From the NCBI GenBank assembly GCA_958510825.1, contig OY294047.1:45243365-45307364 (forward strand): DNA of 64,000 nucleotides. The letters are read 5' to 3'. Below are positions 1 through 8,884 of this stretch, piece by piece. A program made the position numbers and the translations under genes. The stretch is from Brachypterus glaber. Its lineage: Eukaryota > Arthropoda > Insecta > Coleoptera > Kateretidae. The first letter of the stretch is position 1, and the number at the start of each line of letters is the position of its first letter. The notes below the pieces were generated by a model that did no database searches, was not told where the DNA came from, and saw only the letters and a list, made by a program, of their open reading frames with translations.

Positions 1-569
1 GGGCATGGGGACACATTTTTTTAAATGGAAAGGGGGGTCGTGTCATCATTTTAAAGCTTATAAAATTCTCCATTTAACTCCATATTTTTAAATTAAAAAA
101 AAAAAAAATTGGGTTTAAAATGGGGTTGAAAATGGGTATTAATGTCAAATTACCTCTAAAAAAAAACAAATAATTTTTTAAAAATGCCTAATTTCATCAT
201 AAAAAATGTCAATTATACTTTTAAACTAATTTTAGTTGACATAAATAAATATTTATAAAAAAAAACCTAAAAAATCGAATGTTTTAGCACAAAAAATTGA
301 AAAATCAAAACCTTAAAAAACATTTTTAAAAAATTTAAAAATGTTAGTTTAAATAGAGAATTTTATAAGCTTTAAAATGTTGTATCACACGACCCCCCTT
401 TCCATTTAAAATGTTCCCCCATGCCCCCCTGCCCACATTTTAAGAGTTGAAAATATCAAATATATGCTAAAAGATAGTTTAAGTTGTCTTATTTAAGAGT
501 TCTAAATTTGAAGTCGATATCTCAACTCGTTCAAAAGTTAAAAGGGGGGGGTGACTTTTGGCCGCACTG
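1..569. mobile_element. Mariner-type MITE, left-truncated by window edge
   Basis: This is the inner part and right end of a long-inverted-repeat element. It ends in GGCCGCACTG followed by TA at 570-571. The sequence at 1-70 is the inverted complement of about 360-430, so the whole element folds back on itself. The same family recurs complete at 12586-13287, diverged at 51564-52175, and truncated at the right window edge (63659-64000). The CAG...CTG termini, the TA target and the absence of a transposase ORF fit a non-autonomous Tc1/mariner element. Confidence 0.75.
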
Positions 570-975
570 TATAATATTATTAATAACATTACTCACATTT
601 TTAGTTGTACCCTTAAGCGAAACACTGATCAAAATATCATTAGCAAATATCAATGTTGTTTTTAGAACATATTCATCAATAAACAATTTCTCAATAATGA
701 ATCATTATTGAAAATAAATGTTCCATTTCCTCTTTTTGTTTAGTAATAGGTTGTAACGCTACTGATTAAACGAACAAAAAGCAAAAAAAAAAAAACATGG
801 TAATCCAGTCTTGGTCGAAATGACGTAACCCAAAGGTATTTTTAAAGACGTATGTTTAAATATCATCCGAACAACCTTCAGCCACTCAGTCTAAGAATGA
901 AATTCATAATCTATTTGTGTTGTTTTAGATCTATCGGATAAACATAGAGATAGTCCCAACAGTCTTCCCTTTAAC

Positions 976-1229
976 CAACGAACTAAGAACTCTTCTCTCT
1001 AGAATAGGCATTTCATTTGTAAAAACTGAAAAAAACGTAGCCAACATATACATTTGTCTGTCCTACTCGCACAGCTTTGTTCTAACAGAGACAACAATAA
1101 CAGTTACTGGTAACTGTTATTGTTCAGGCCTGAATATAGCTACTATTTGTTTACAAACAAACCGAGATGTTGGCGATACTTTATATTAACGGTATGCGTA
1201 ATCTAGAGAGAAGAGTTATTAGTTCGTTG
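976..1229. mobile_element. hAT-type MITE with exact 8-bp target duplication
   Basis: A 254-bp element begins CAACGAACTAA and ends TTAGTTCGTTG. It is flanked on both sides by CCTTTAAC (968-975 and 1230-1237), an exact 8-bp target-site duplication. A second copy of exactly the same length lies inverted at 23987-24240 with its own different 8-bp duplication. Eight-bp duplications and CA...TG ends are typical of the hAT superfamily. No coding capacity is visible. Confidence 0.85.
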
Positions 1230-1241
1230 CCTTTAACACTT

Positions 1242-1491
1242 AAGGTCTATCCAGAAGCTTGCATAAGAACATAAAACATAAGAATGCGATGTCGTGATTG
1301 GCTTACAAGATACATGGCGGCACATCAAGCCAATGACGGCATCGCATTGTTATGTATTATGTTCTTATGTGAGCCTGTGAATAGGCACTTAACTGCAATT
1401 TTTTTATTTGCTACATGGCGGCACATCAAGCCAATGACGGCATCGAATTGTTATGTTTTATGTTCTTATGCAAGCTTCTGTATAGGCCTTA
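1242..1491. mobile_element. Palindromic MITE with internal direct repeat
   Basis: The ends are inverted copies of one another: AAGGTCTATCCAGAAGCTTG at the left matches the complement of CAAGCTTCTGTATAGGCCTT at the right. Inside, a block of about 30 bp beginning ACATGGCGGCACATCAAGCC occurs twice in direct orientation (about 1312 and 1412). Fragments of the same family are at 8645-8715 and 61180-61275. An ORF that crosses it is only repeat read-through. Confidence 0.7.
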
Positions 1492-1492
1492 A

Positions 1493-1795
1493 TACTTATG
1501 TACATCAAAAGGCTTCTGACAGAACCTATAAGGAGTTTGGGCACACACTGTATACACATAACATTAATAATAAGTTTTTGTTTTGCTTACCATAAAACAT
1601 AATTTATTAGTTTTTATTAGTATTTTTTATGTGCAAAATGATTTCTTCCTAACTTGGAACTAATTATTTGATTTAAGTGATCAGCTTTTTTGAACAATAT
1701 TAGTTTTTATTTTAATTTGTTACACAGGAAGAAATGATGACTATAATTATTAAATATGTGCAAAAAAACGCGTTTATACCTGTAGTCCAGTCAAA
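1493..1795. other. Featureless AT-rich stretch
   Basis: I see no ORF, repeat or motif I can support here. Confidence 0.5.
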
Positions 1796-1799
1796 TAAT

Positions 1800-2200
1800 A
1801 AATGTAAATTGCAATAAAAGTACACACTGTAAAAACTGCATGTAAAATAATGTAAAAATACATGAATTTACATAGTCCGGAATAGTAAATTTACTATTCT
1901 GGACTATGCATAATTCATGAATTTATGTAAATAATGTAAAAGAATGTAAAAGAATGTAAAAGAATGTAAAAGAATGTAAAAGAATGGAAAAGAATGTAAA
2001 AGAATGTAAAAGAATGTAAAAGAATGTAAAAGAATGTAAAAGAATGTAAAAGAATGTAAAAGAATGTAAAAGAATGTAAAAGAATGTAAAAGAATGTAAA
2101 AGAATGTGAAAGAATGTAAAAGAATGTAAAATAATGTAAAAATATATTCACATTGATTTACATATTTTTACATGATTTTACAATGTCGGGCTATGTTATT
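1800..2200. mobile_element. Inverted-repeat element carrying a decamer minisatellite
   Basis: Outer arms rich in ATGTAAAA and TTTACAT (about 1838-1875 and 2147-2183) are inverted relative to each other. The left part holds a near-perfect palindrome at about 1873-1911 centred on AAATTT with arms reading CATAGTCCGGAATAGT. Between the arms is the tandem array listed separately. The layout suggests a non-autonomous element that has expanded an internal tandem repeat. Confidence 0.5.
1932..2140. repeat. 10-bp minisatellite, unit AGAATGTAAA
   Basis: About 20 near-perfect head-to-tail copies of AGAATGTAAA, with only isolated substitutions (for example AGAATGGAAA at 1981 and AGAATGTGAA at 2101). A long minus-strand ORF over the array is a by-product of the repeat, because 10 bp is not a multiple of three and all frames cycle. 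Confidence 0.95.
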
Positions 2201-2599
2201 TTAAGACGCGCGTGCGCTTTGGACAATAAGGCGTCGCATCATGAGACGGGCCGTTTAATATTGTTGTTGTTAGAGAGATAGCGACGCATGCTGCTAGGTT
2301 AAAGTGTTAAAAGTGTAAAAAAGGTAAATATTATTTATGTACGATATTTAAATGCTTTATTTGTGGCCTAAAATTTACATTCATTATAAATTACGATCTT
2401 TATCAACCAATAGATCTTTAAAGAAAGATGTAATCAGTTTATACTCGTATTAAGGGTGCAAATCGTTTGGTTTATTAAACCAAATGAACTTTACGCTATG
2501 ATATTTCAAAAAAGCTTTGACACAGAGTCTTGTAATTTGGAACAAACATTTTCTAAGTAGTAAATATTTTTTTTCAAATTTCAAGTCTCTATGTCAAAA

Positions 2600-2765
2600 A
2601 GTCCAAACCATTCTGGACTATGTAATTTTTAGCGTTCCGGTCTATGCAAAATATTACCATTCTGGACTATGTAAATTTTACCGTTCCGGTCTATGCAAAA
2701 TATTACCATTCCGGTCTATGGCAACATATTACCATTTACGGACTATGTAATTTAATGTAATTTAT
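2600..2765. repeat. Short tandem repeats around CTGGACTATG / CCGGTCTATG
   Basis: Units of about 25-60 bp containing ATTCTGGACTATGTAA or GTTCCGGTCTATGCAA alternate about five times. The same word forms the arms of the palindrome near 1890, so this block and the minisatellite element share an origin. Sequence just upstream (2490-2600) also resembles 49590-49720. Confidence 0.6.
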
Positions 2766-2835
2766 TTTTACCGTGCACGGGCTGATATTTTAAAGGGTAG
2801 TAGTAGATGGTAACAGCACACTCCTGTTAGTTTTT

Positions 2836-3284
2836 CACCGGGTGTTTTGCGTAGGGGATGTCCTCTATCTTGAATTTTAGGCTGAACAAATAAATTAATA
2901 ATAAAAAAACATTTTTAAGAACAATCTTTTATTTAAGTGCTCTAAAAAGAAGAAAATAAATTTTTAAGTAAATCAGACCCATCATTTTGTTACATTATAC
3001 AATTTTATATGATAAAAGCTTGTCGCGAGAATATATCTTGAAACAAGTAACTCTAAGTAGAAATTTATGAATTTTTTACAAAAAATCTCGCTTTTATATC
3101 ATATAAAATTGTATAATGTAACAAAATGATGGGTTTGATTTACTTGAAAGTTTATTTTCTTCTTTTTAGTGCACTTAAATAAAAGCATGTTCTTAAAAAT
3201 CTTTTTTTACTGTTAATTTATTTTTCTTTTTCGTCAAAATTTGCTCTGTGCATGGTAAATTATTCTTAGGTGTAAAACCTGGTG
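2836..3284. repeat. Fold-back element with long inverted arms
   Basis: The left arm (about 2836-3025) and right arm (about 3080-3284) are inverted complements around a loop of about 60-70 bp. Examples are the CATCATTTTGTTACATTATA block at left against TATAATGTAACAAAATGATG at right, and CACCGGGTGTTTTGC against GTGTAAAACCTGGTG at the tips. No coding sequence is present. It is likely a fold-back MITE and would form a large cruciform or hairpin. Confidence 0.75.
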
Positions 3285-4575
3285 TAATAAAATGGGTAGC
3301 TTTTGACAAAAAAATTAAAACCAAATAAAGTTTCTATTTAATACTAGTATTTTAGTTTTCTCTATTTACATAATCTTTTTTTACTACATATAGGTATAGA
3401 AAAAAACTTAATTACTCCTTAGAATATAGAACGGGGTGTAGTTTGCACGCACCATGTGGTTAAATTTGTGCCTCGTGCGTAACAGTCGTATTTCGCAACT
3501 TGCGAAATAAAAGATCTATTAAAACTAACAATATTTAATATAGATATTACGAATTAAAATGTCCTTTTATAATTGAAATATAAAATGACAATGTTATAAA
3601 ATGTAATAATGAAATCAAATATAATACTTTTTATTTAATTACTGATACTTATCAATAGTGGGTGCGCGAACTTGAGGGGATACTTACTTATACATAGTGT
3701 TTTTTTTTAATGACACCACGTTTTCGTTTGATGTGATAAACATGTGATCGAGCATGTGATTATTTTAGCAAAGTTTTATCTTTTGACGTAGTTTACCTGA
3801 AACCGTTCACACCACACGCGTCCACGCATGGCGGTGCAACGGTTTTCCAGAAATAACCCCAACTTTGAGTTTTTAAATAAGAGCAGGGTCGGTCTAAGCA
3901 TTTCGGTAACTTAAGGTAAGCTTTTGCATTGCAGCACTCCTATTCGTAAAGAAAATTAAAAAAACCAAAAAAAAATGTGAGAACCAAAAAAAGGCGTTCC
4001 TGTGATGTGGCGTCCTAAGGCAGAGAACTTACTCGGCGTCGTGCCTGACTGACTGACCTGTATATTTAATTAATTAATAATTATCATAAAAAAAAAACTT
4101 TAAAAATCTGAGAAATACGTGTTATTACGTATAAAACTTCAAGCTATTATACATACCTACAGCGACATATCAAAATTTGGTGATCAAAATGTTGCAGCAC
4201 TGTGGAAAAAGAAACTTCTAAGAAAAGTCCTGGATACGTGTCTTTTTCCGGAAAGGCCGTCTTTTTACGGAAAAGCCCGCGTTTTTCCGGAATTTTCTGC
4301 CTTTTTCAAAAAGGCTTTTTGTATAATTTTTTTTAAATTTCGTGCGTTAAAATCGTAATTTTATGTATATGAGGGGATGTTTAAAAAAATCTATTTTAGA
4401 TACTTTTAATACATTAATCTTCTTGAAAATTATCAACAAAATAAAGTTTTTGTCCAACGTGCGCCGGAGGACCTCCGACTCGACCTGATCAAGTAAGACT
4501 TTTTTATTATATGCGACTAAATATTTAAAAATCAACTCTCACCCCTGGGAGTGGATTTACAATAATTCATGTTTG
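3285..4575. other. No gene seen
   Basis: AT-rich intergenic DNA with only short ORFs whose composition matches the background. Around 4240-4310 there is a small cluster of TTTTTCCGGAA/TTTTTACGGAA words, but no clear repeat boundary. Confidence 0.5.
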
Positions 4576-4793
4576 TTTAACCTAGTACTAATCTACTTAA
4601 TTAAGCATCCCCTAAGTCCAGGACTTGTGTGGGCTAGTAGTGGAGGGAACCACCGGCTTATACTGACTTTCAAACCAGTTTTTATAGGGAGTGTCCGCTT
4701 CACTTACGCCTTCGCCAAATTTCAATTATTAATTAACTGAAAACACAAGTCCTGGACTTAGGGGATGCTTAATTAAGTAGAATAGTACGAGGT
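4576..4793 (-). mobile_element. SINE-derived fold-back, interrupted by a MITE
   Basis: The left arm (4576-4632) and right arm (about 4740-4793) are inverted copies of about 50 bp that include CTTAATTAAGCATCCCCTAA. The middle carries the body of the tRNA-derived SINE seen at 10561-10820 (CTTCACTTACGCCTTCGCC). The tRNA-like head is missing and is replaced by an inverted copy of the SINE tail. The far flank is cut by the TA-target MITE at 4796-5573, after which the flank resumes at 5576 (AACAAACATT). Confidence 0.7.
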
Positions 4794-4795
4794 TA

Positions 4796-5573
4796 CCCAG
4801 GTAGCAAAATAACATGAAATTCACGTGAAAGTCACGTTAATATGTGACATGTGATGTTAAGATTGTAGTCTCATTTAACAAGAATGTAGCATGGTGGGAA
4901 TGTCCTAAGTCCGCCCCTAATAACATCACACAATGACATCCCGAAAATAACGTGTTTGTGACATCATAAATCCACATTCCTGTTATATCTAATATCTTAT
5001 GGATGCCGTTACTGGTACTTTAATATTTAAATAATATTTTAGGTTATTAGCTTTTTCTAAATTAAAACCATTAAAAACGCTATAACCCTATAAAAAAATC
5101 GGATTTAAAATCAATCAGTAATTGAAACAATCACAGATTGAAACAGATAGATTCTAAATACGAAATTGCAGATTAAGCGGAGAATATATCCTTTAATCCG
5201 TGTCCGTGGTCTTGAGAAGCCCGGCAGAGCCACCTATCCATTGGAAATCGTATAATGTGTATACAATTTCCTTATAATAATTTACTCTATCAACATCATC
5301 TTATATCGATTTTTTTGCTTCGAACGTCGGTGAGAAGCAAAATAACATGACATTCACGTGAAAGCCACGTTAATATGTGACATGCGATATATTCACAGCG
5401 TTGCTAAATATTTGTTATTTAATAACATGGTTGTCACGTCACACGTATTATGTTGCAAATGTGATGTTAAATACATGTTATTTTTCAATATTATGTGATG
5501 TTATAATTTAGTTTAAAAATACACCCAAAAGTGATGTTAATTTCTTGTAATATAACATCCCTTGCTACCTGGG
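4796..5573. mobile_element. TA-target MITE (CCCAGGTAGCAA ends)
   Basis: A 778-bp element with inverted ends CCCAGGTAGCAA...TTGCTACCTGGG flanked by TA on both sides (4794-4795 and 5574-5575). The same fold-back family uninterrupted at about 23160 reads ACGAGTTTAAACAAA, which supplies the empty site. A sequence starting GCAAAATAACATGACATTCA occurs both next to the left end and internally near 5337, so the terminal sequence is duplicated inside. A second copy, about 97% alike by eye, is at 50225-50996. There is no ORF. The superfamily is most likely Tc1/mariner-like by target, but the ends are not the classical CAGT. Confidence 0.85.
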
Positions 5574-5590
5574 TAAACAAACATTTAATG

Positions 5591-5941
5591 TAATGTAAAT
5601 GCAATCGAGTGCGGAAAAGGGCCTCTTTCCGCACTTGTTAGGAAAATAGCTGTTAATCAAGCTAAACACATTTCTTATGAGTGTATTTAGTTCATACTGC
5701 ATATTTTAATATGTATTTATTTAATGAGTATAATTTTCTAGGCAATAAGTTTTAATTAATTTCTTTTAAACCTACCTAGTTTGAACAGACATTGAAAAAG
5801 TCCGTTTCTAAGTGTTGAACCCCACACCTTAGGCCAGGCTACAATTTATATTTACACACATTATGTACTACATAATGTGTAGAATGTACGTTTTACAGTT
5901 AGACTAATAAATATGCGCACACATTATAGAAAAATAATATA
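5591..5941. other. No gene seen
   Basis: AT-rich DNA without a supported feature. A short imperfect palindrome (ACACATTATGTACTACATAATGTG) lies near 5856-5879. Confidence 0.4.
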
Positions 5942-6001
5942 TAGACATCGGATTTTAGCGAGTCATGACGTCAAAATGCATAGCCGGGTACAATAATAAT
6001 T

Positions 6002-6940
6002 CAAACGTTTTTAAATTTTTTAAATAGTCTACACCCCAATTTAAAATTTACAGTGGAAATCGAGTCTAATTCTTTACTCCCCTTTTTAGACCTTAAATTT
6101 ACAGTCATTAATAGTGAATTGCAAGTCTCCATTTATAGAAAACCCACAACAACTTCCCATTTAATTCCTTTTCAAGCCTTTAACCCTTTTAGCCATAAAA
6201 TGGCAGCTTTCCATTCCCTTTTTCACAGATTATTTTCCTTACCCCTTAATAAATCAGATTTCAAAATAGAGTTAGACACAATTTTTCACTTGGCAGAAGT
6301 TAATAACTACCCTTTAAATATAATTAAAAATCTTTACAGTAAAAAACTTAATAAATATAGTTTAGCAAAAGTCACCTCCCTAATACCTATTTCAACCCTA
6401 AACCCATCATCCTTTTGTAGTATTCCATACATAGGTCCCCCTTCTTTAAAAATCAAAAAACTCCTATCTCAATTTAAAATTTCCGTGTCCTTTTCAGCCC
6501 CCTCTAACCTCAACCTCCTATTATCCCATAAAAAGGACAAAATTAATCCTTTGGAAAGGAGCGGCGTTTATAAACTGACCTGTTCCTGTGATAGCTTTTA
6601 CATAGGCCGTAGTTATCGTAAAATCTGTATAAGAACCAACGAACACTTTCGTTTACTACGTGCAAATAATGTTGATCTAGCAGGTCTTAACTATAAGTCC
6701 AACTTTGCCAACCATGTGTTGTGCAACAACCATGACTATGAAAATGAAGTAAGCGTTTTGCATATTTCGAGGAACGATAGAGTTACAGATCTGCTAGAAC
6801 AATTTGCCATTTTGTACAACAAAAAGTTCCATAGGGATAGGTTAGTTAATGAACAAATAGATTTTTTGAACATTTATGTTTACAATAATGTTTTAAACGT
6901 TAGACCGGAGATTGTTGCCTGTCCCCTTACAGAGCATTAA
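6002..6940 (+). CDS. Penelope-like retroelement: RT C-terminus plus GIY-YIG endonuclease (5'-truncated)
   Basis: This is the 3' part of a Penelope-like element polyprotein, which in intact elements carries reverse transcriptase and a linked GIY-YIG endonuclease for insertion. The frame is open from 5984 and homologous coding begins near 6002, where NSLHPNLKF and then LPFLDLKF and IYRKPTTT are typical of the region after the RT palm. Numbering from the GTG at 6053 as residue 1, the endonuclease motifs are GVY (171-173), a CSC pair (177-179), YIG (183-185), the conserved Arg within ICIRTNEH (191-198), ANH (219-221) and the probable catalytic Glu in LLEQ (247-250). It ends at a TAA after 295 residues. 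The catalytic RT motifs upstream are absent, so it cannot move alone. There is no real start codon; this is a truncated insertion in a hAT copy. The frame is otherwise intact, suggesting a fairly recent insertion. Confidence 0.88.
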   Translation, partial: QTFLNFLNSLHPNLKFTVEIESNSLLPFLDLKFTVINSELQVSIYRKPTTTSHLIPFQAFNPFSHKMAAFHSLFHRLFSLPLNKSDFKIELDTIFHLAEVNNYPLNIIKNLYSKKLNKYSLAKVTSLIPISTLNPSSFCSIPYIGPPSLKIKKLLSQFKISVSFSAPSNLNLLLSHKKDKINPLERSGVYKLTCSCDSFYIGRSYRKICIRTNEHFRLLRANNVDLAGLNYKSNFANHVLCNNHDYENEVSVLHISRNDRVTDLLEQFAILYNKKFHRDRLVNEQIDFLNIYVYNNVLNVRPEIVACPLTEH

Positions 6941-7490
6941 TCTTTGGAGTAAATATTTATGTTTAAAAACTTTTCCAAAAATTTTGTTCCCTTTTTGGTT
7001 TGTTTTTGAGTTTTTGATGTGAATTTGCTGCCACCTCTTCAATTTTATTCCAATTACCAAGTTAAATATAAATTAATCTTTTTCCTTTTTTATATTTATC
7101 TACCTTTTTTGCAATTTAAAGATAATTCCTTTAGTCTGTTTGAAGTATAGTTTGGATTATTTTAAGATAGATGTCCCAGATTTTTATTCAATTTAAAATT
7201 TTAGATTTCATTAATTTATTTTATTTTAACTTATTGTAGTTTTCTTTTTGTTTAAATTTTTAAGATTTTATAAAAATAATAGAGTTAAGGTCAGTATGAC
7301 ATTTCTAATAATGTGTACTCAAGTTATTTTGTTTATAAATTTAAAAAGTAAGTTTTTCTAAAAGGAATTGTACCATTTTCAACCTAATTTTTCATTATTT
7401 GTAGCTTGAAAATGACTTTATGTTAAAAAAGTCGAAACAATTGTCGCTGTAATGCTTGTTTTGGACTGAACATTTTTTCTATGGTTTAAA
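6941..7490. mobile_element. Penelope-like 3' UTR and partial fold-back MITE
   Basis: After the stop codon comes about 330 bp of T-rich DNA, probably 3' UTR of the retroelement. From about 7290 the sequence GTCAGTATGACATTTCTAAT through AACATTTTTTCTATGGTTTA matches the right half of the fold-back element at 26346-26637, including CAATTGTCGCTGTAATG. Confidence 0.55.
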
Positions 7491-7653
7491 TTCATATTAA
7501 TTTGATAAAAATGTTACGTTGCCAAACTACTACATTGCCAAAGAAAATTATATAAATATTATGAAAAGTTTTATTTAAGTAAAAGAAAATTTAAAAAATA
7601 ACAATTCTGAAAATTACGATTTAGTTGGGCTCTTTAATAATCCAAATTTAATT

Positions 7654-7905
7654 TTATAGTATTGTGGCATGGTGGCTGGGTATTACTTTTACCAAGTTAA
7701 AAAAAATCTGCCTGGCGAATCGTTTTTGTTTGTATTCACATGTTTTTCTTTCCCAGGTTAAGTCTTTTTTACAAAATCTGCTGTGTAAAATATTGCCGTC
7801 GAACTCTAGTTCTGGATAATCTTCAAACCACGATTTAACCGTAGTAAGTAATGGTTTTACGAACATTTTATTAAGGGATTTAACTAATGAAATTAACGGT
7901 GACAA
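7654..7905 (-). pseudogene. Fragment of hAT-type transposase N-terminus (BED/CGGBP1-like zinc finger)
   Basis: The minus strand encodes 83 residues including WFEDYPELEFDGNILH and then FCKKDLTWERKT. The pattern resembles the N-terminal single zinc finger found in many insect hAT transposases and CGGBP1-like proteins (...GN.L.C.FC...ER...H...H). Here the first Cys is replaced by Ser and the His pair is degraded. The related segment in the copy at 47780-48518 keeps TWERKTNILRHVNTK, which supplies the first His, but is frameshifted before it. That the fragment sits inside an element with hAT-type ends and 8-bp duplications (see 47780-48518) supports the family call. Function is lost. Confidence 0.5.
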
Positions 7906-8029
7906 ATGAATATTAGATTAGGCCCAATAGGTATATTAAAAACGAAAAAGTTAAGCAAAAAAATTAATTAATTCGCATTGCTAAGATTTTTGAGCAATTT
8001 AAAAAAATCATTCTATAAGTGCTAAATTA

Positions 8030-8375
8030 ATACAATAATAATTAACTTAATGATAGCCAAAAAACGCTAAAAATATGAGTTTACACTAGTGACTGCGTCA
8101 CCGATCTAGTGTCCTTAGTTATAACCCATTTTACTCTCAATCGATCACCCCCAAAATCTAATCAGCTTCAAAATATGATGAGAAACAATGTGCAAAAAAC
8201 CGCTTGTCGATATCTTTTTTATAAATGGAGACTACATTATGGAGTTACCGAGTTTACACCCAGACTGACAGACGGACGCAAAAAAGTCCAAACATGGTCA
8301 TAGATTTTGACTTTGCGACGAAGATTTCAATACATCGGCACTCTTAGTTATAAGTGCCGGTGTAATTTAACAATT
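8030..8375 (+). repeat. Dispersed repeat ending in a short hairpin, copy 1
   Basis: It shares ordered blocks with 32095-32410: AAGTGCTAAATTAA, ACCCCCAAAATCTAATCAGC, GACAGACGGACGCAAAA, GAAGATTTCAATACATCGGC, and a final hairpin with CGGCACTCTTAGT paired with AAGTGCCGGTG. The family (non-LTR tail or Helitron-like) is undetermined. The terminal hairpin would suit a Helitron 3' end, but no CTRR terminus is clear. Confidence 0.5.
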
Positions 8376-8884
8376 TTACTATTAAATGCATTTTATAAAT
8401 GTGGCGTAATTAGAGGTCCGGCATTTGTAAAGTTTCACAAAACTCGTGAAATGAAATTGTTTGTCTAGTTTAGAGAGAGTTTCACGATGTACTTCTTGTT
8501 TCATCTTGCTTTTTAATACTTTTGAATTCTGAAGGGTTAAAACATCCCCGCAGTAGACCAGACAAGTGTGTATCTATAACTTGTGTGTAGAGAACTTAAT
8601 TAAAAAAAAATACCAATCAAAAGTCGAGAGAAGTTTCGACGACGACACATCAAGCCAATCACGGCATCTCATTCTTATGTATTATGCTTGTTATGCGAGG
8701 CTGTGGATATGCCCTTAGGGCATCAAGTTCAAGAAGTAAATTGATGTGTTTAAGTTTAACTGTTTTGATACAGATAGCAGCTTCGACATACTATGACACT
8801 TCTGTGTCTTCCAAAAGTTGACATTTAACTTTTTTTTTTGTCAGATATATTTTTTTTATTTTTTATTTGAGGAACTTCTTAAAA

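Larger units (their letters stand above)
5942..7905. mobile_element. hAT-derived element split by a Penelope-like insertion
   Basis: The left end TAGACATCGGATTTTAGCGA (5942) and the next 35 bp match the left end of the complete copy at 47780-48518. Matching sequence resumes at about 7490 (TTCATATTAA..., ...CTACTACATTGCCAAAG) and runs to about 7850. The intervening 1.5 kb is foreign: a Penelope-like coding region followed by half of the fold-back MITE family seen at 26346-26637. No right terminus is visible here, so this copy is truncated or decayed on that side. Confidence 0.65.

Noticed and set aside
1284..1595. 103-residue ORF
   Set aside because: It lies in a palindromic MITE and its internal repeat (the MAAH/HIKPMTAS frames are shifted versions of one block).
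1915..2151. Minus-strand 78-residue ORF of repeated Phe/Tyr/His/Leu
   Set aside because: It is the decamer minisatellite read in frame; 30 bp of array gives a 10-residue cycle. Not a gene.
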